Positions 6,953 through 13,879 of a stretch of 35,566 nt of DNA are shown one piece after another. The stretch's first letter is position 1, and each line of letters begins with the position of its first letter. The position numbers were made by a program, and so were the translations under genes. The stretch lies in the NCBI GenBank assembly GCA_030536515.1, contig JAUNPV010000018.1:1-35566 (forward strand), written 5' to 3'. Under the pieces are notes generated by a model that did not search any database, was not told the origin of the DNA, and saw only the letters and a program-made list of their open reading frames with translations. Source of the stretch: Eubacteriales bacterium (lineage in GTDB: Bacteria > Bacillota > Clostridia > Oscillospirales > Oscillospiraceae).

Positions 6953-8344
6953 ATGAAGACAGCAGAATATTTCTCAAAGGAAAGCTGCCCGCAAAAGAAT
7001 AGTGCGGAACATGAAGGATATGTGGGAGCGCAGAGTGTTGGCGTGCAGGAAGTCAAAGAACAGGACGGTGCAGACCTGCTGGAACGGATTCTAAACAGGG
7101 ACAACCTGAACAGAGCCTACAAGCGGGTGAGGGCCAACAAGGGAGCGCCCGGAATCGATGGAATGACCGTTGAGGACGCACTTACCTGGTTGAGAGAACA
7201 TCGGGAGGAGCTTCTGGAAAGCATCAGGAAGGGGAAATATAAGCCCCAGCCGGTGCGCCGGAAGGAAATTCCAAAGCCGGATGGAGGAACGCGGCAGTTG
7301 GGCATTCCAACTGTCATTGACCGCATCATCCAGCAAGCCATAGCACAGCAGCTAACCCCCATCTACGAGCCGCTCTTCTCAGAGGACAGCTACGGCTACC
7401 GTCCGGGAAGAAGTGCCCAACAAGCCATTGGCAAGGTAAAGGAGTACGCAGAGAGAGGCTATACCCAAGCGGTTTTGGTTGACCTGAGCAAATACTTCGA
7501 CACCCTGAACCACGAACTGCTGATGAATCTGCTGCGAAAGAACGTAAAGGACAGGCGGGTCATTGACCTCATAAAGAAGTACCTGAAAGCCGGGGTCATG
7601 GAAAACGGCTTGCTTGTTAAGACACGGGAAGGTTCTCCCCAGGGAGGCCCATTATCTCCGCTTCTCGCAAACATCTACCTGAACGAATACGACCAGGAGA
7701 TGGCAAGACGGGGCGTTCCGGTCATTCGCTATGCAGATGATATCGTGGTTCTTGCCAAGAGTGCCAGGGCGGCGCAGAGACTGCTGGAAAGTACACAAAA
7801 GTATCTTGAGGGAAAACTGAAACTCAGGATGAATGTGGAAAAGAGCAAGGTCGTGAGTGTGTACAGCATCCGGGATTTTAAGTTTCTGGGCTTTGCATTC
7901 GGGAAGGGGAAGAATGGCGTGTACATTCGAGCCCATGCGAAGTCCTTGAAGAAAGCCAAGGCCAAGCTGAAAGAGCTGACTTCCCGCAGCCAGGGCAGAA
8001 ATGTCCGGGTCGTGATGCAGAAGGCAAAGGTCTACATCCGAGGCTGGCTGGGCTACTTCGGGGTTGCGAGCATGAAGACCACGATGAAAAGATGGGATGA
8101 ATGGCTGCGCCGCCGCTTCCGGGTGTATATCTGGAAACAGTGGAAGGTTCCAAAAGCAAGAATCGCCAATCTCATGAAGCTGGGCATCCCAAGGTATTAT
8201 GCCTACAAGTGGGGTTGGATAAAAGCCTATTGGAACGTGGCAGGAAGCCCGGTGCTAACTCGCTCAATAACAAACGAACGACTCGCACGGGCCGGATATT
8301 ACAGCATCCTGGCCCGATACGAGTCGCTGCACTCATGCGATTGA
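6953..8344 (+). CDS. ltrA: Group II intron-encoded reverse transcriptase/maturase
   Basis: A 463-residue intron-encoded protein needed for intron RNA splicing and target-primed reverse transcription. RT blocks are visible: KPQPVRRKEIPKPDGGTRQLGIPT (RT1/2 region, about 97-120), SYGYRPGRSAQQA (about 145-157), FDTLNHE (RT4), EGSPQGGPLSPLLANIYL (RT5 region) and the catalytic RYADD near 258-262. The C-terminal third has the maturase-specific domain (RGWLGYFG). No HNH motif follows, as expected for class C. The start at 6953 follows AAGGAGGT (6941-6948). An open frame upstream to 6764 lies within the ribozyme structure and is not a likely start. Codon use is moderately GC-rich, unlike the preceding island. 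Confidence 0.93.
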   Translation: MKTAEYFSKESCPQKNSAEHEGYVGAQSVGVQEVKEQDGADLLERILNRDNLNRAYKRVRANKGAPGIDGMTVEDALTWLREHREELLESIRKGKYKPQPVRRKEIPKPDGGTRQLGIPTVIDRIIQQAIAQQLTPIYEPLFSEDSYGYRPGRSAQQAIGKVKEYAERGYTQAVLVDLSKYFDTLNHELLMNLLRKNVKDRRVIDLIKKYLKAGVMENGLLVKTREGSPQGGPLSPLLANIYLNEYDQEMARRGVPVIRYADDIVVLAKSARAAQRLLESTQKYLEGKLKLRMNVEKSKVVSVYSIRDFKFLGFAFGKGKNGVYIRAHAKSLKKAKAKLKELTSRSQGRNVRVVMQKAKVYIRGWLGYFGVASMKTTMKRWDEWLRRRFRVYIWKQWKVPKARIANLMKLGIPRYYAYKWGWIKAYWNVAGSPVLTRSITNERLARAGYYSILARYESLHSCD

Positions 8345-8412
8345 ACCGCCGTGTACGGAACCGTACGCACGGTGGTGTGAGAGGACGGGGTGAATTGCCC
8401 CTCCTACTCGAT
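8345..8412 (+). ncRNA. Intron domains V and VI
   Basis: Domain V is a 32-base hairpin (8345-8376) with arms ACCGCCGTGTACG and CGTACGCACGGTGGT. Domain VI follows, with a GGGG/CCCC stem and a candidate branch-point A in CTCCTACTCG. These are the catalytic core and branch site of the group II ribozyme. Confidence 0.75.
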
Positions 8413-8413
8413 T

Positions 8414-8497
8414 TTTGGACTTGAAAGGCGGCTCTTGGCAAGGTGCCGGTGGCACCTTGCAACCGCCGTGGCTTTTCCGCAGAAAAGCGAGTCCAAA
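8414..8497. repeat. Three-way-junction palindromic element next to the intron
   Basis: The outer arms TTTGGACT (8414-8421) and AGTCCAAA (8490-8497) enclose two stacked inner structures. One is GGCGG/CCGCC closing over a 10-bp hairpin, GCAAGGTGCC/GGCACCTTGC. The other is GCTTTTC/GAAAAGC. The whole folds as a cloverleaf-like 84-base unit. It starts one or two bases after the intron 3' end, so it may be part of the original 3' exon. No open reading frame is associated with it. Confidence 0.7.
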
Positions 8498-8536
8498 CTG
8501 ATGATAGAGCGGTGCATTTTTTACCCAACCTTTGCA

Positions 8537-8572
8537 AAAAAAGAGACTTGCTTGGGCAAGTCTCTTTTTTTA
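8537..8572 (+). terminator. Rho-independent terminator
   Basis: AAAAAGAGACTTG and CAAGTCTCTTTTTT form a long stem around a short loop, with T-runs on both strands, so it can act bidirectionally. The preceding sequence TTTTTTACCCAACC resembles the one before the terminator at 6488 (TTTTTCACCCAACC). Confidence 0.75.
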
Positions 8573-8574
8573 AC

Positions 8575-8738
8575 GAAATAAATCCTCCGGATTTGTGAAA
8601 TGTGCTGACGCACGTGAAATACTGCTGCGCAGTGTGAAATGCCTGCGGGCGTGAGGGATTTATTTCATTTCACATGACGAAGTCATATTTCACAATGGCG
8701 AAGCCGTTATTTCACATCGGCGCGAGCCGATATTTCAC
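8575..8738. repeat. GTGAAAT/ATTTCAC hairpin array
   Basis: Three direct GTGAAAT units (8595, 8614, 8634) and four ATTTCAC units (8667, 8687, 8709, 8732) are separated by six small, mutually different palindromes: 8602-8613, 8621-8633, 8641-8650, 8674-8686, 8694-8708 and 8716-8731. The two halves are inverted relative to each other. The left half sits inside a further stem, GAAATAAATCC (8575-8585) with GGATTTATTTC (8656-8666). The result is a branched multi-hairpin structure. It holds no gene. It lies between the intron/terminator block and the gntR gene. Confidence 0.85.
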
Positions 8739-8784
8739 TAAAGATTATGCAGTGCATCATTTTGACACAACAATTGCAGTAAGA

Positions 8785-8812
8785 AACACTATGCGTTTGC
8801 ATGGCGTTTTTT
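8785..8812. terminator. Terminator hairpin downstream of the GntR gene
   Basis: AACACTATGC and GCATGGCGTT pair with one mismatch around GTTT, followed on the plus strand by TTTTCTCTC. On the minus strand only a weak T-tract follows. It could end the minus-strand regulator transcript. Its sequence is strikingly similar to the terminator at 6488-6521. Confidence 0.5.
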
Positions 8813-8823
8813 CTCTCTCGGCC

Positions 8824-9534
8824 TCAGGCGTCGTAGATTTGCTGGCTTCCGCTGATGGCTTCTTCCAGGTAGGTGTCGATCCAGGCGGAGGCGGCGGGTT
8901 TGTTGCGGGTTAGGATGTATTCGTAGAGCTTGGCCATGTTGGTGTAGAGGGCCTGGGTGCCGTATTTGCGGCAGAAGCGGACCCACAGGGCGGTGCAGGG
9001 GACCTGGAAGGAGGTGTAGATCAGCGGGAGAATGGTGTTGCCTCCCAGCATGGTCATTTCGTGCTGGAACTGGAAGGCAATCTCTGCGGCCCGGGCCGGG
9101 GGCAGGGTGGGGTCCTCCAGCCGGCGGAGAATCTGGCCCAGCTGGGCAATGCCCTCCCGGGAGCCATAGTCGATGGCCCGGCGGACCGCCATGTATTCCA
9201 GGCCCTGGCGGACCTCCAGAATGGAGCGGATTTCCTCCCGGCCCAGAATGCCGCCGTTGTAGTGCATGATGGCAAGCAGGGTGTCCAGATTGCCGTTGCG
9301 GCGGTAGTCGGCCACATAGGTGCCCTGGCGGGGGCGGACCTCCAGGAAGCCCTGGCGGGACAGCTCGGCGATGCCGCCGTTGACCACCGCCCGACTGATG
9401 TGCATTTTCTGGCACAGCTCCCGCTCGGGCGGCAGCCGGGAGCCAAGGGGCAGCTCTCCGGACAGAATCATCCCCTGGAGCTGCTGGACAAAGAGGTCTT
9501 TCAGGCTGGGGGCGTACAGCTTTTCAAATGACAT
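8824..9534 (-). CDS. GntR-family transcriptional regulator, FadR subfamily
   Basis: A 236-residue regulator. Residues 11-75 form the GntR winged helix (GSRLPPERELCQKMHISRAV, then a wing with RPRQGTYV). Residues about 98-225 form an all-helical FCD-type effector-binding domain (EEIRSILEVRQGLEYMAVRRA). FadR-subfamily proteins bind palindromic operators as dimers and release them on binding small carboxylate-like ligands. The gene is divergent from hypB, and the shared 235-base region contains both promoters and a palindrome, ATTTCATGGTGAAAT. It is therefore the likely local repressor of the hypB operon and of itself. The true ligand cannot be read from the sequence. Confidence 0.9.
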   Translation of the reverse strand: MSFEKLYAPSLKDLFVQQLQGMILSGELPLGSRLPPERELCQKMHISRAVVNGGIAELSRQGFLEVRPRQGTYVADYRRNGNLDTLLAIMHYNGGILGREEIRSILEVRQGLEYMAVRRAIDYGSREGIAQLGQILRRLEDPTLPPARAAEIAFQFQHEMTMLGGNTILPLIYTSFQVPCTALWVRFCRKYGTQALYTNMAKLYEYILTRNKPAASAWIDTYLEEAISGSQQIYDA

Positions 9535-9582
9535 GGAAAATCACCCTTTCTGGTGCGTGGTCATACCACGAGCCACAGACTT

Positions 9583-9611
9583 ATTTTACTATCTATTTCA
9601 CCAAAATGCAA
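9583..9611 (-). promoter_or_regulatory. Promoter of the gntR gene
   Basis: On the minus strand, TTGCAT (9611-9606), a 17-base spacer and TAAAAT (9588-9583). The spacer contains GGTGAAATAG, a half-site like those in the adjacent palindrome, which suggests autorepression. A small hairpin, CGTGGT/ACCACG (9556-9570), lies in the leader. Confidence 0.65.
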
Positions 9612-9616
9612 GGGCT

Positions 9617-9631
9617 ATTTCATGGTGAAAT
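9617..9631. promoter_or_regulatory. Candidate GntR operator
   Basis: A palindrome, ATTTCATGGTGAAAT, sits between the divergent gntR and hypB promoters, just upstream of both -35 boxes. A further half-site, ATTTCACC, lies at 9596-9603 within the gntR promoter. FadR-type regulators bind short palindromes of this kind. The assignment is by position and symmetry only. Confidence 0.5.
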
Positions 9632-9651
9632 GCTGAAAATGCGAAGAAGTG

Positions 9652-9680
9652 TTGACTTTCGGCGAAATAACCATTAGACT
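9652..9680 (+). promoter_or_regulatory. Promoter of the hypB operon
   Basis: TTGACT (9652-9657), a 17-base spacer and TAGACT (9675-9680). It lies 20 bases downstream of the candidate operator and about 90 bases before the hypB start. Confidence 0.6.
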
Positions 9681-9721
9681 AAAACTGAAACAGTGTGTGC
9701 CGGAAACGTCTGGTACAACCA

Positions 9722-9750
9722 GGGAAGCGCGCATTTCCCCAGCGCTTCCC
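9722..9750 (+). other. Leader hairpin upstream of hypB
   Basis: GGGAAGCGC (9722-9730) pairs perfectly with GCGCTTCCC (9742-9750) around an 11-base loop, in the 5' untranslated region 5 bases before the ribosome-binding site AAGGGAG. There is no T-tract. It could stabilise the mRNA or modulate ribosome access. Confidence 0.5.
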
Positions 9751-9769
9751 CAGAAAGGGAGAGATGCCT

Positions 9770-10441
9770 ATGGAGAAGGTACGAATTTTGGAAATCAAGC
9801 AGAGCGTCTTTGCAAACAACGACCGCCAGGCGGAGCTTCTGCGCCGGGAGCTGAAGGAGCGGGGTCTGTTTCTGCTGAATCTCATGTCCTCCCCCGGCTC
9901 CGGGAAGACCACCACCCTGACCCGGCTCATTGAGGCCCTGGCCGGGGAGCTGGCCATTGGGGTGATGGAGGCGGACATCGACTCCGACGTGGATGCCCGG
10001 ACCATCGCCAAAACCGGGGTCAAGACCATTCAGCTCCACACCGGGGGGATGTGCCACCTGGACGCCGCCATGACCCGCCAGGGCCTGGAGGGGCTGGACC
10101 CCGGGGCGCTGGACTTGGTGGTGCTGGAAAATGTGGGCAATCTGGTGTGCCCGGCGGAGTTTGACACCGGGGCGGTGAAAAGCATGGCCATTTTGTCGGT
10201 GCCGGAGGGCCACGACAAGCCGCTGAAATACCCCCTGATGTTCCAGGTGGTGGATGCGGTGGTCATCAACAAGGTGGACGTGATGCCCTACTTTGACTTT
10301 GACCTGGAAAAATGCACCGAGTACATCCGTCTGCGAAACCCCAAGGCGGAAATTTTCCCCATCAGCGCCAAAACCGGCCAGGGCGTGGAGGCCCTTGCTC
10401 AGTGGCTGAAAAATCAGGTAAAAACCTGGAAGGAGACATGA
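9770..10441 (+). CDS. hypB: Nickel-insertion GTPase HypB
   Basis: A 223-residue SIMIBI-class GTPase. HypB proteins use GTP hydrolysis to load nickel, with HypA, into [NiFe]-hydrogenase and some other nickel enzymes. Visible are the P-loop SPGSGKTT (41-48), the metal-site region GGMCHLDAAM with C95 and H96, ENVGNLVCP with C127, and the guanine-specificity motif NKVD (167-170). It lacks the N-terminal CxxCGC metal motif and the His-rich stretch of some HypBs. ATG 9770 is preferred over ATG 9764 because it sits 8 bases after AAGGGAG. The stop is at 10439-10441 and the next gene starts at 10443, so they are tightly coupled. The gene is first in a hypB-flavoprotein-hypA-DUF5692 cluster without any hydrogenase subunit in the window. 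Confidence 0.93.
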   Translation: MEKVRILEIKQSVFANNDRQAELLRRELKERGLFLLNLMSSPGSGKTTTLTRLIEALAGELAIGVMEADIDSDVDARTIAKTGVKTIQLHTGGMCHLDAAMTRQGLEGLDPGALDLVVLENVGNLVCPAEFDTGAVKSMAILSVPEGHDKPLKYPLMFQVVDAVVINKVDVMPYFDFDLEKCTEYIRLRNPKAEIFPISAKTGQGVEALAQWLKNQVKTWKET

Positions 10442-10442
10442 T

Positions 10443-13205
10443 ATGTCAGATTATTTAGCGAATTTTGTTCCGGATTTTGTGGAAAACGAGGAGCCCAGGG
10501 AAATCATTCTCAAGCTGGGCAAAATGATTACCAACCGCATTCCCGTGAAGCTGGGCCTGCAGAAGCTGACCAAGTATGACCCGGAGTATTGGGGCCTTTC
10601 CATGCTGCTCACCGACGAAATGGCTGAGGTGGCGCTGAAAATGGGCCTGCGGACCCCCAGAACCCTGCCCGAAATTCAGAAGCTCACAGGCATGGACCGG
10701 GAAAAGCTGGAAAAGCTGCTGGAGGAAATGTCCTTCATCGGCATTGTGGAGTACAACTGGGAGAATCCCCGGCATGAAAAGCAGTGGATGCTTCCCATGT
10801 TCGTCCCGGGCAGCGCCGAATTTACCAACATGAACGACACTATTCTGGCCAAATACCCGGAAATGGGCCGGTTTTTTGAACGGATGAGCCGCCTGCCGCT
10901 GGAAAAGGTCACCCCCATGGTGCCCCCCGGCGGTGCCGGCATCGGAATGCACGTGATTCCCGTGGAAAAGGCCATCGAGACCAACAACGAATCCATTTCC
11001 ATCGAGCACATCTCCCACTGGCTGGACAAGTACGACGGCAAGTACGCCGCCTCCCCCTGCTCCTGCCGGAAGTCCCGGCTGACCTACGACGAGGGCTGCG
11101 CCGACGACCCGGAGGGCTGGTGCGTGGCCGTGGGCGACATGGCGGACTATGTGGTGGAAACCGGCAAGGGGGGCCGCTACATCACCCGGGAGGAGGCCCT
11201 GGATATCTTCCGCCAGGCGGAGGACAACGGCTTCGTTCACCAGATTACCAACATCGACGGCGAAAATAAGATTTTCGCCATCTGCAACTGCAACGTCAAC
11301 GTCTGCTATGCCCTGCGCACCTCCCAGCTGTTCAACACTCCCAACCTGTCCCGGAGCGCCTATGTGGCCCGGGTCAGCAAGGCCGACTGCGTGGCCTGCG
11401 GCAAGTGCGTGGAGGCCTGCCCCGCCGGTGCGGTAAAGCTGGGCCAGAAGCTGTGCACCAAGGACGGCGAAATTTCCTACCCCAAGCACCCCCTGCCCTC
11501 GGAGCAGAAGTGGGGCCCCCATATGTGGGAGGAGAACTACCGGGACAAAAACCGCATCAACTGCTACGACACCGGCACCGCCCCCTGCAAAACCGCCTGC
11601 CCCGCCCACATTGCCGTTCAGGGCTACCTGAAGCTGGCGGCCCAGGGCCGGTACACCGACGCTCTGGCCCTCATCAAGAAGGACAACCCCCTGCCCGCCA
11701 TCTGCGGCCGCATCTGCAACCGCCGTTGCGAGGAGGCCTGCACCCGGGGCACCATCGACCAGGCCATTGCCATTGACGAGGTGAAGAAATTCATCGCCCA
11801 GCAGGACCTGAACGCCGAAACCAGGTACATCCCCAAAAAGGTGGTTCCCAGTCTGGAAGGGGCCTTCCATGAGAAAATCGCCGTCATCGGCGCAGGCCCG
11901 GCGGGCCTCAGCTGTGCCTACTACCTGGCGGAGAAGGGCTACAGCCCCACGATTTTTGAGAAAAACGACCGCCCCGGCGGAATGCTCCGCTATGGCATCC
12001 CCTCCTTCAAGCTGGAAAAGAAGGTCATCGACGCTGAAATCGAGGTCATCCAGGCCATGGGCGTGGAAATCCAATGCGGCGTAGAGGTTGGCAAGGATGT
12101 GACCCTGGACCAGCTGCGCCAGCAGGGCTACAAGGCCTTCTACATCGCCATTGGCTGCCAGGGCGGCAGAAGGGCCAATGTCCCCGGGGAGGATTCTCCC
12201 GATGTTATGACCGCCGTGGACTTCCTGCGGACCGTTGGCGGCAACGAGAGCTACAAAGTCGAAGGCCGGGCTGTGGTGGTCGGCGGCGGCAACGTGGCCA
12301 TCGATGTGGCACGGACCGCCGGACGCTGCGGCGCAGAGGTGGTATCCATGTTCTGCCTGGAGCCCAGAGAAAAAATGCCCGCCTCTGAGGAGGAGATTGC
12401 GGAGGCGCTGGACGAGGAGATTACCCTGCACTGCGGCTGGGGCCCCAAGGAAATTCTCACGGAAAACGGCCGGGTCAAGGGCATTGTGTTCAAGAAATGC
12501 ACCTCCGTCTGGAACGCCGAGGGCCGGTTCAGCCCCGATTACGACGAAAATCAGACCATGACCGTGGAATGCGACCACGTGTTCCTGTCCATCGGCCAGA
12601 GCATCCTCTGGGGCGACCTGCTGGCAAATTCCAGGGTGCAGCTGGGCCGTGGCAACGGCGCTGTGGCTGGCAGCCTGACCTATCAGACCGACGAGCCGGA
12701 CATTTTCGTGGGCGGCGACGTGTACACCGGCCCCAAATTTGCCATTGATGCCATTGCCGCCGGACGGGAGGGAGCCATTTCCATCCACCGGTTTGTCCAG
12801 CCCCATTCCAGCCTCACCATCGGCCGGAACCGCCGGGACTTCATCGCCCTGGACAAGGAGAATATCGTGGTGGAAAACTACGACACTTCTTCCCGCCAGA
12901 TTCCCGGCCATGACGATTCCATCGACCGGAAGCACTCCTTCCGGGACAGCCGCCTGCCCTTTACCGAGGCCCAGGTCAAGGCCGAGACCGCCCGGTGCCT
13001 TGGCTGCGGCGCTTCCGTGGTGGACGAGAACAAGTGCATCGGCTGCGGCGTGTGCACCACCAAGTGCGAATTCGGCGCTATTTCCCTGTACCGGGAAAAT
13101 CCCGAATGCAGCACCATGGTGGTCAGCGAGAAGAAGCTGGGCAAAATCCTCTCCTACGGTGCCAAGCAGGCCATCAAGCTGAAATTTGCCAAGAAGGACA
13201 GCTGA
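10443..13205 (+). CDS. Multidomain iron-sulfur flavoprotein oxidoreductase (GltD/NfnB-like core)
   Basis: A 920-residue cytoplasmic redox protein. Residues 1-300 are an unusual N-terminal region with Cys groups (PCSCRKS near 205; ICNCNVNVC near 281) resembling a ferredoxin-associated domain. A [4Fe-4S] motif follows (C316, C319, C322, C326). Next comes the helical Fe-S domain seen in glutamate synthase small subunit and dihydropyrimidine dehydrogenase (TACPAHIAVQGYL; ICGRICNRRCEEAC). An FAD Rossmann motif has GAGPAG at 483-488, and an NAD(P) motif, VVGGGNVAIDVA, lies near 612-623. The C-terminal ferredoxin motif has C852, C855, C865, C868, C871 and C875. It probably passes electrons between NAD(P)H, FAD and ferredoxin-like partners. 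It sits exactly between hypB and hypA, 1 base from each, so it is probably made with nickel maturation factors. The substrate is unknown. Confidence 0.82.
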   Translation: MSDYLANFVPDFVENEEPREIILKLGKMITNRIPVKLGLQKLTKYDPEYWGLSMLLTDEMAEVALKMGLRTPRTLPEIQKLTGMDREKLEKLLEEMSFIGIVEYNWENPRHEKQWMLPMFVPGSAEFTNMNDTILAKYPEMGRFFERMSRLPLEKVTPMVPPGGAGIGMHVIPVEKAIETNNESISIEHISHWLDKYDGKYAASPCSCRKSRLTYDEGCADDPEGWCVAVGDMADYVVETGKGGRYITREEALDIFRQAEDNGFVHQITNIDGENKIFAICNCNVNVCYALRTSQLFNTPNLSRSAYVARVSKADCVACGKCVEACPAGAVKLGQKLCTKDGEISYPKHPLPSEQKWGPHMWEENYRDKNRINCYDTGTAPCKTACPAHIAVQGYLKLAAQGRYTDALALIKKDNPLPAICGRICNRRCEEACTRGTIDQAIAIDEVKKFIAQQDLNAETRYIPKKVVPSLEGAFHEKIAVIGAGPAGLSCAYYLAEKGYSPTIFEKNDRPGGMLRYGIPSFKLEKKVIDAEIEVIQAMGVEIQCGVEVGKDVTLDQLRQQGYKAFYIAIGCQGGRRANVPGEDSPDVMTAVDFLRTVGGNESYKVEGRAVVVGGGNVAIDVARTAGRCGAEVVSMFCLEPREKMPASEEEIAEALDEEITLHCGWGPKEILTENGRVKGIVFKKCTSVWNAEGRFSPDYDENQTMTVECDHVFLSIGQSILWGDLLANSRVQLGRGNGAVAGSLTYQTDEPDIFVGGDVYTGPKFAIDAIAAGREGAISIHRFVQPHSSLTIGRNRRDFIALDKENIVVENYDTSSRQIPGHDDSIDRKHSFRDSRLPFTEAQVKAETARCLGCGASVVDENKCIGCGVCTTKCEFGAISLYRENPECSTMVVSEKKLGKILSYGAKQAIKLKFAKKDS

Positions 13206-13206
13206 T

Positions 13207-13551
13207 ATGCACGAATTAGGCGTTGTCTATCACATCATGGACACCCTGGAGGAGGTGGCGAAGGAAAACGGCATCAGCCATGTCCTGTCCGTCACGGTGG
13301 AAATCGGGGAGGTGTCCACGGTGCTGCCCGACTACCTCACCGACTGCTGGAACTGGGCGGTGAAAAAGCGGTCTTTGCTTCAGGGCTGCCGGATGGAGGT
13401 GGAGCGGCTGAGCGCCGTGACCTTTTGCGACGGCTGCGGCCGGGAATACCCCACCGTGGCCCACGGCCGCATCTGCCCACACTGCGGCAGCGAAAAAACC
13501 TGGCTCCTCCGGGGAAATGAACTGAATATCAAAGAAGTGGAAGTAAGCTAG
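13207..13551 (+). CDS. hypA: Nickel chaperone HypA
   Basis: A 114-residue metallochaperone. It begins MHE, the N-terminal motif that binds nickel through His2, and has the structural zinc site CDGCG (C74, C77) and CPHCG (C90, C93). HypA binds HypB and the target nickel enzyme. Although the frame is open to 13186, ATG 13207 is the correct start because MHE must be N-terminal. It starts 1 base after the flavoprotein stop. Downstream, a 248-base inverted-repeat element separates it from the DUF5692 gene. Confidence 0.95.
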   Translation: MHELGVVYHIMDTLEEVAKENGISHVLSVTVEIGEVSTVLPDYLTDCWNWAVKKRSLLQGCRMEVERLSAVTFCDGCGREYPTVAHGRICPHCGSEKTWLLRGNELNIKEVEVS

Positions 13552-13558
13552 TGCGCCC

Positions 13559-13806
13559 ATACCTTCCCCCGGGGGGAAGGTGGCCGAGCGCAAGCGAGGT
13601 CGGATGAGGGATGGCGTGCACCTGGATTCATTGAATAGCGAAGAAGTAAGAAGTGTGGTATCGGCTTCGCCGATGATTTGAATAAGTGGCGAAGCCACGC
13701 CTCAACTCTTCACTATTACTTCTTCACTAACTTTCAGATATCGCCATCCCTCATCCGTCACAGTCTGCTACGCAGCCTGCGACACCTTCCCCCCGGGGGA
13801 AGGTAT
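13559..13806. repeat. MITE-like inverted-repeat element in the hyp operon
   Basis: Terminal inverted repeats of about 24 bases (ATACCTTCCCCC plus GGGGGGAAGGTG) occur at 13559-13582 and, inverted, at 13783-13806. Each is itself a palindrome. Just inside are matching inverted segments, CGGATGAGGGATGGCG (13601-13616) and CGCCATCCCTCATCCG (13742-13757). The centre has small hairpins (ATCGGCTTCGCCGAT; GTGGCGAAGCCAC) and an inverted pair rich in GAAGAAGTAA. The whole folds into one long branched stem. It occupies the 328-base gap between hypA and DUF5692. A partial relative lies at the window's end (35520-35566). Confidence 0.85.
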
Positions 13807-13879
13807 TTCTCTGGCATCCGCCTTATTCAAAAAAATGGGGAACATTCCCACAAATTACAAAAAGAAAAGAGGAAAATCT

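Larger units (their letters stand above)
6527..8412 (+). mobile_element. Group IIC (bacterial class C) intron
   Basis: The element runs from GTGCGCCCGG (5' splice-site consensus GTGYG) at 6527 to about CTACTCGAT at 8412. It contains a 430-base structured 5' part (domains I-IV), a reverse transcriptase/maturase ORF in domain IV, and domains V-VI at the 3' end. Three things indicate class C: insertion immediately after a terminator hairpin, an encoded protein without an HNH endonuclease domain, and a domain V beginning ACCGCCG, compatible with the CGC triad of class C. The ORF is complete, so the intron may be mobile. The exact 3' boundary is assigned by consensus and could be off by a few bases. 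Confidence 0.85.

Noticed and set aside
8575-8738. Possible CRISPR array
   Set aside because: The repeated unit is only 7 bases, orientation switches in the middle, and the spacers are short palindromes rather than unique non-symmetric sequences. No cas genes are present.
10455-12935. An 826-codon open frame on the minus strand
   Set aside because: It lies wholly antisense to the iron-sulfur flavoprotein gene. It has low-complexity Gly/Ala/Leu/His composition and no domain or ribosome-binding site, so it is a by-product of GC-rich codon use.
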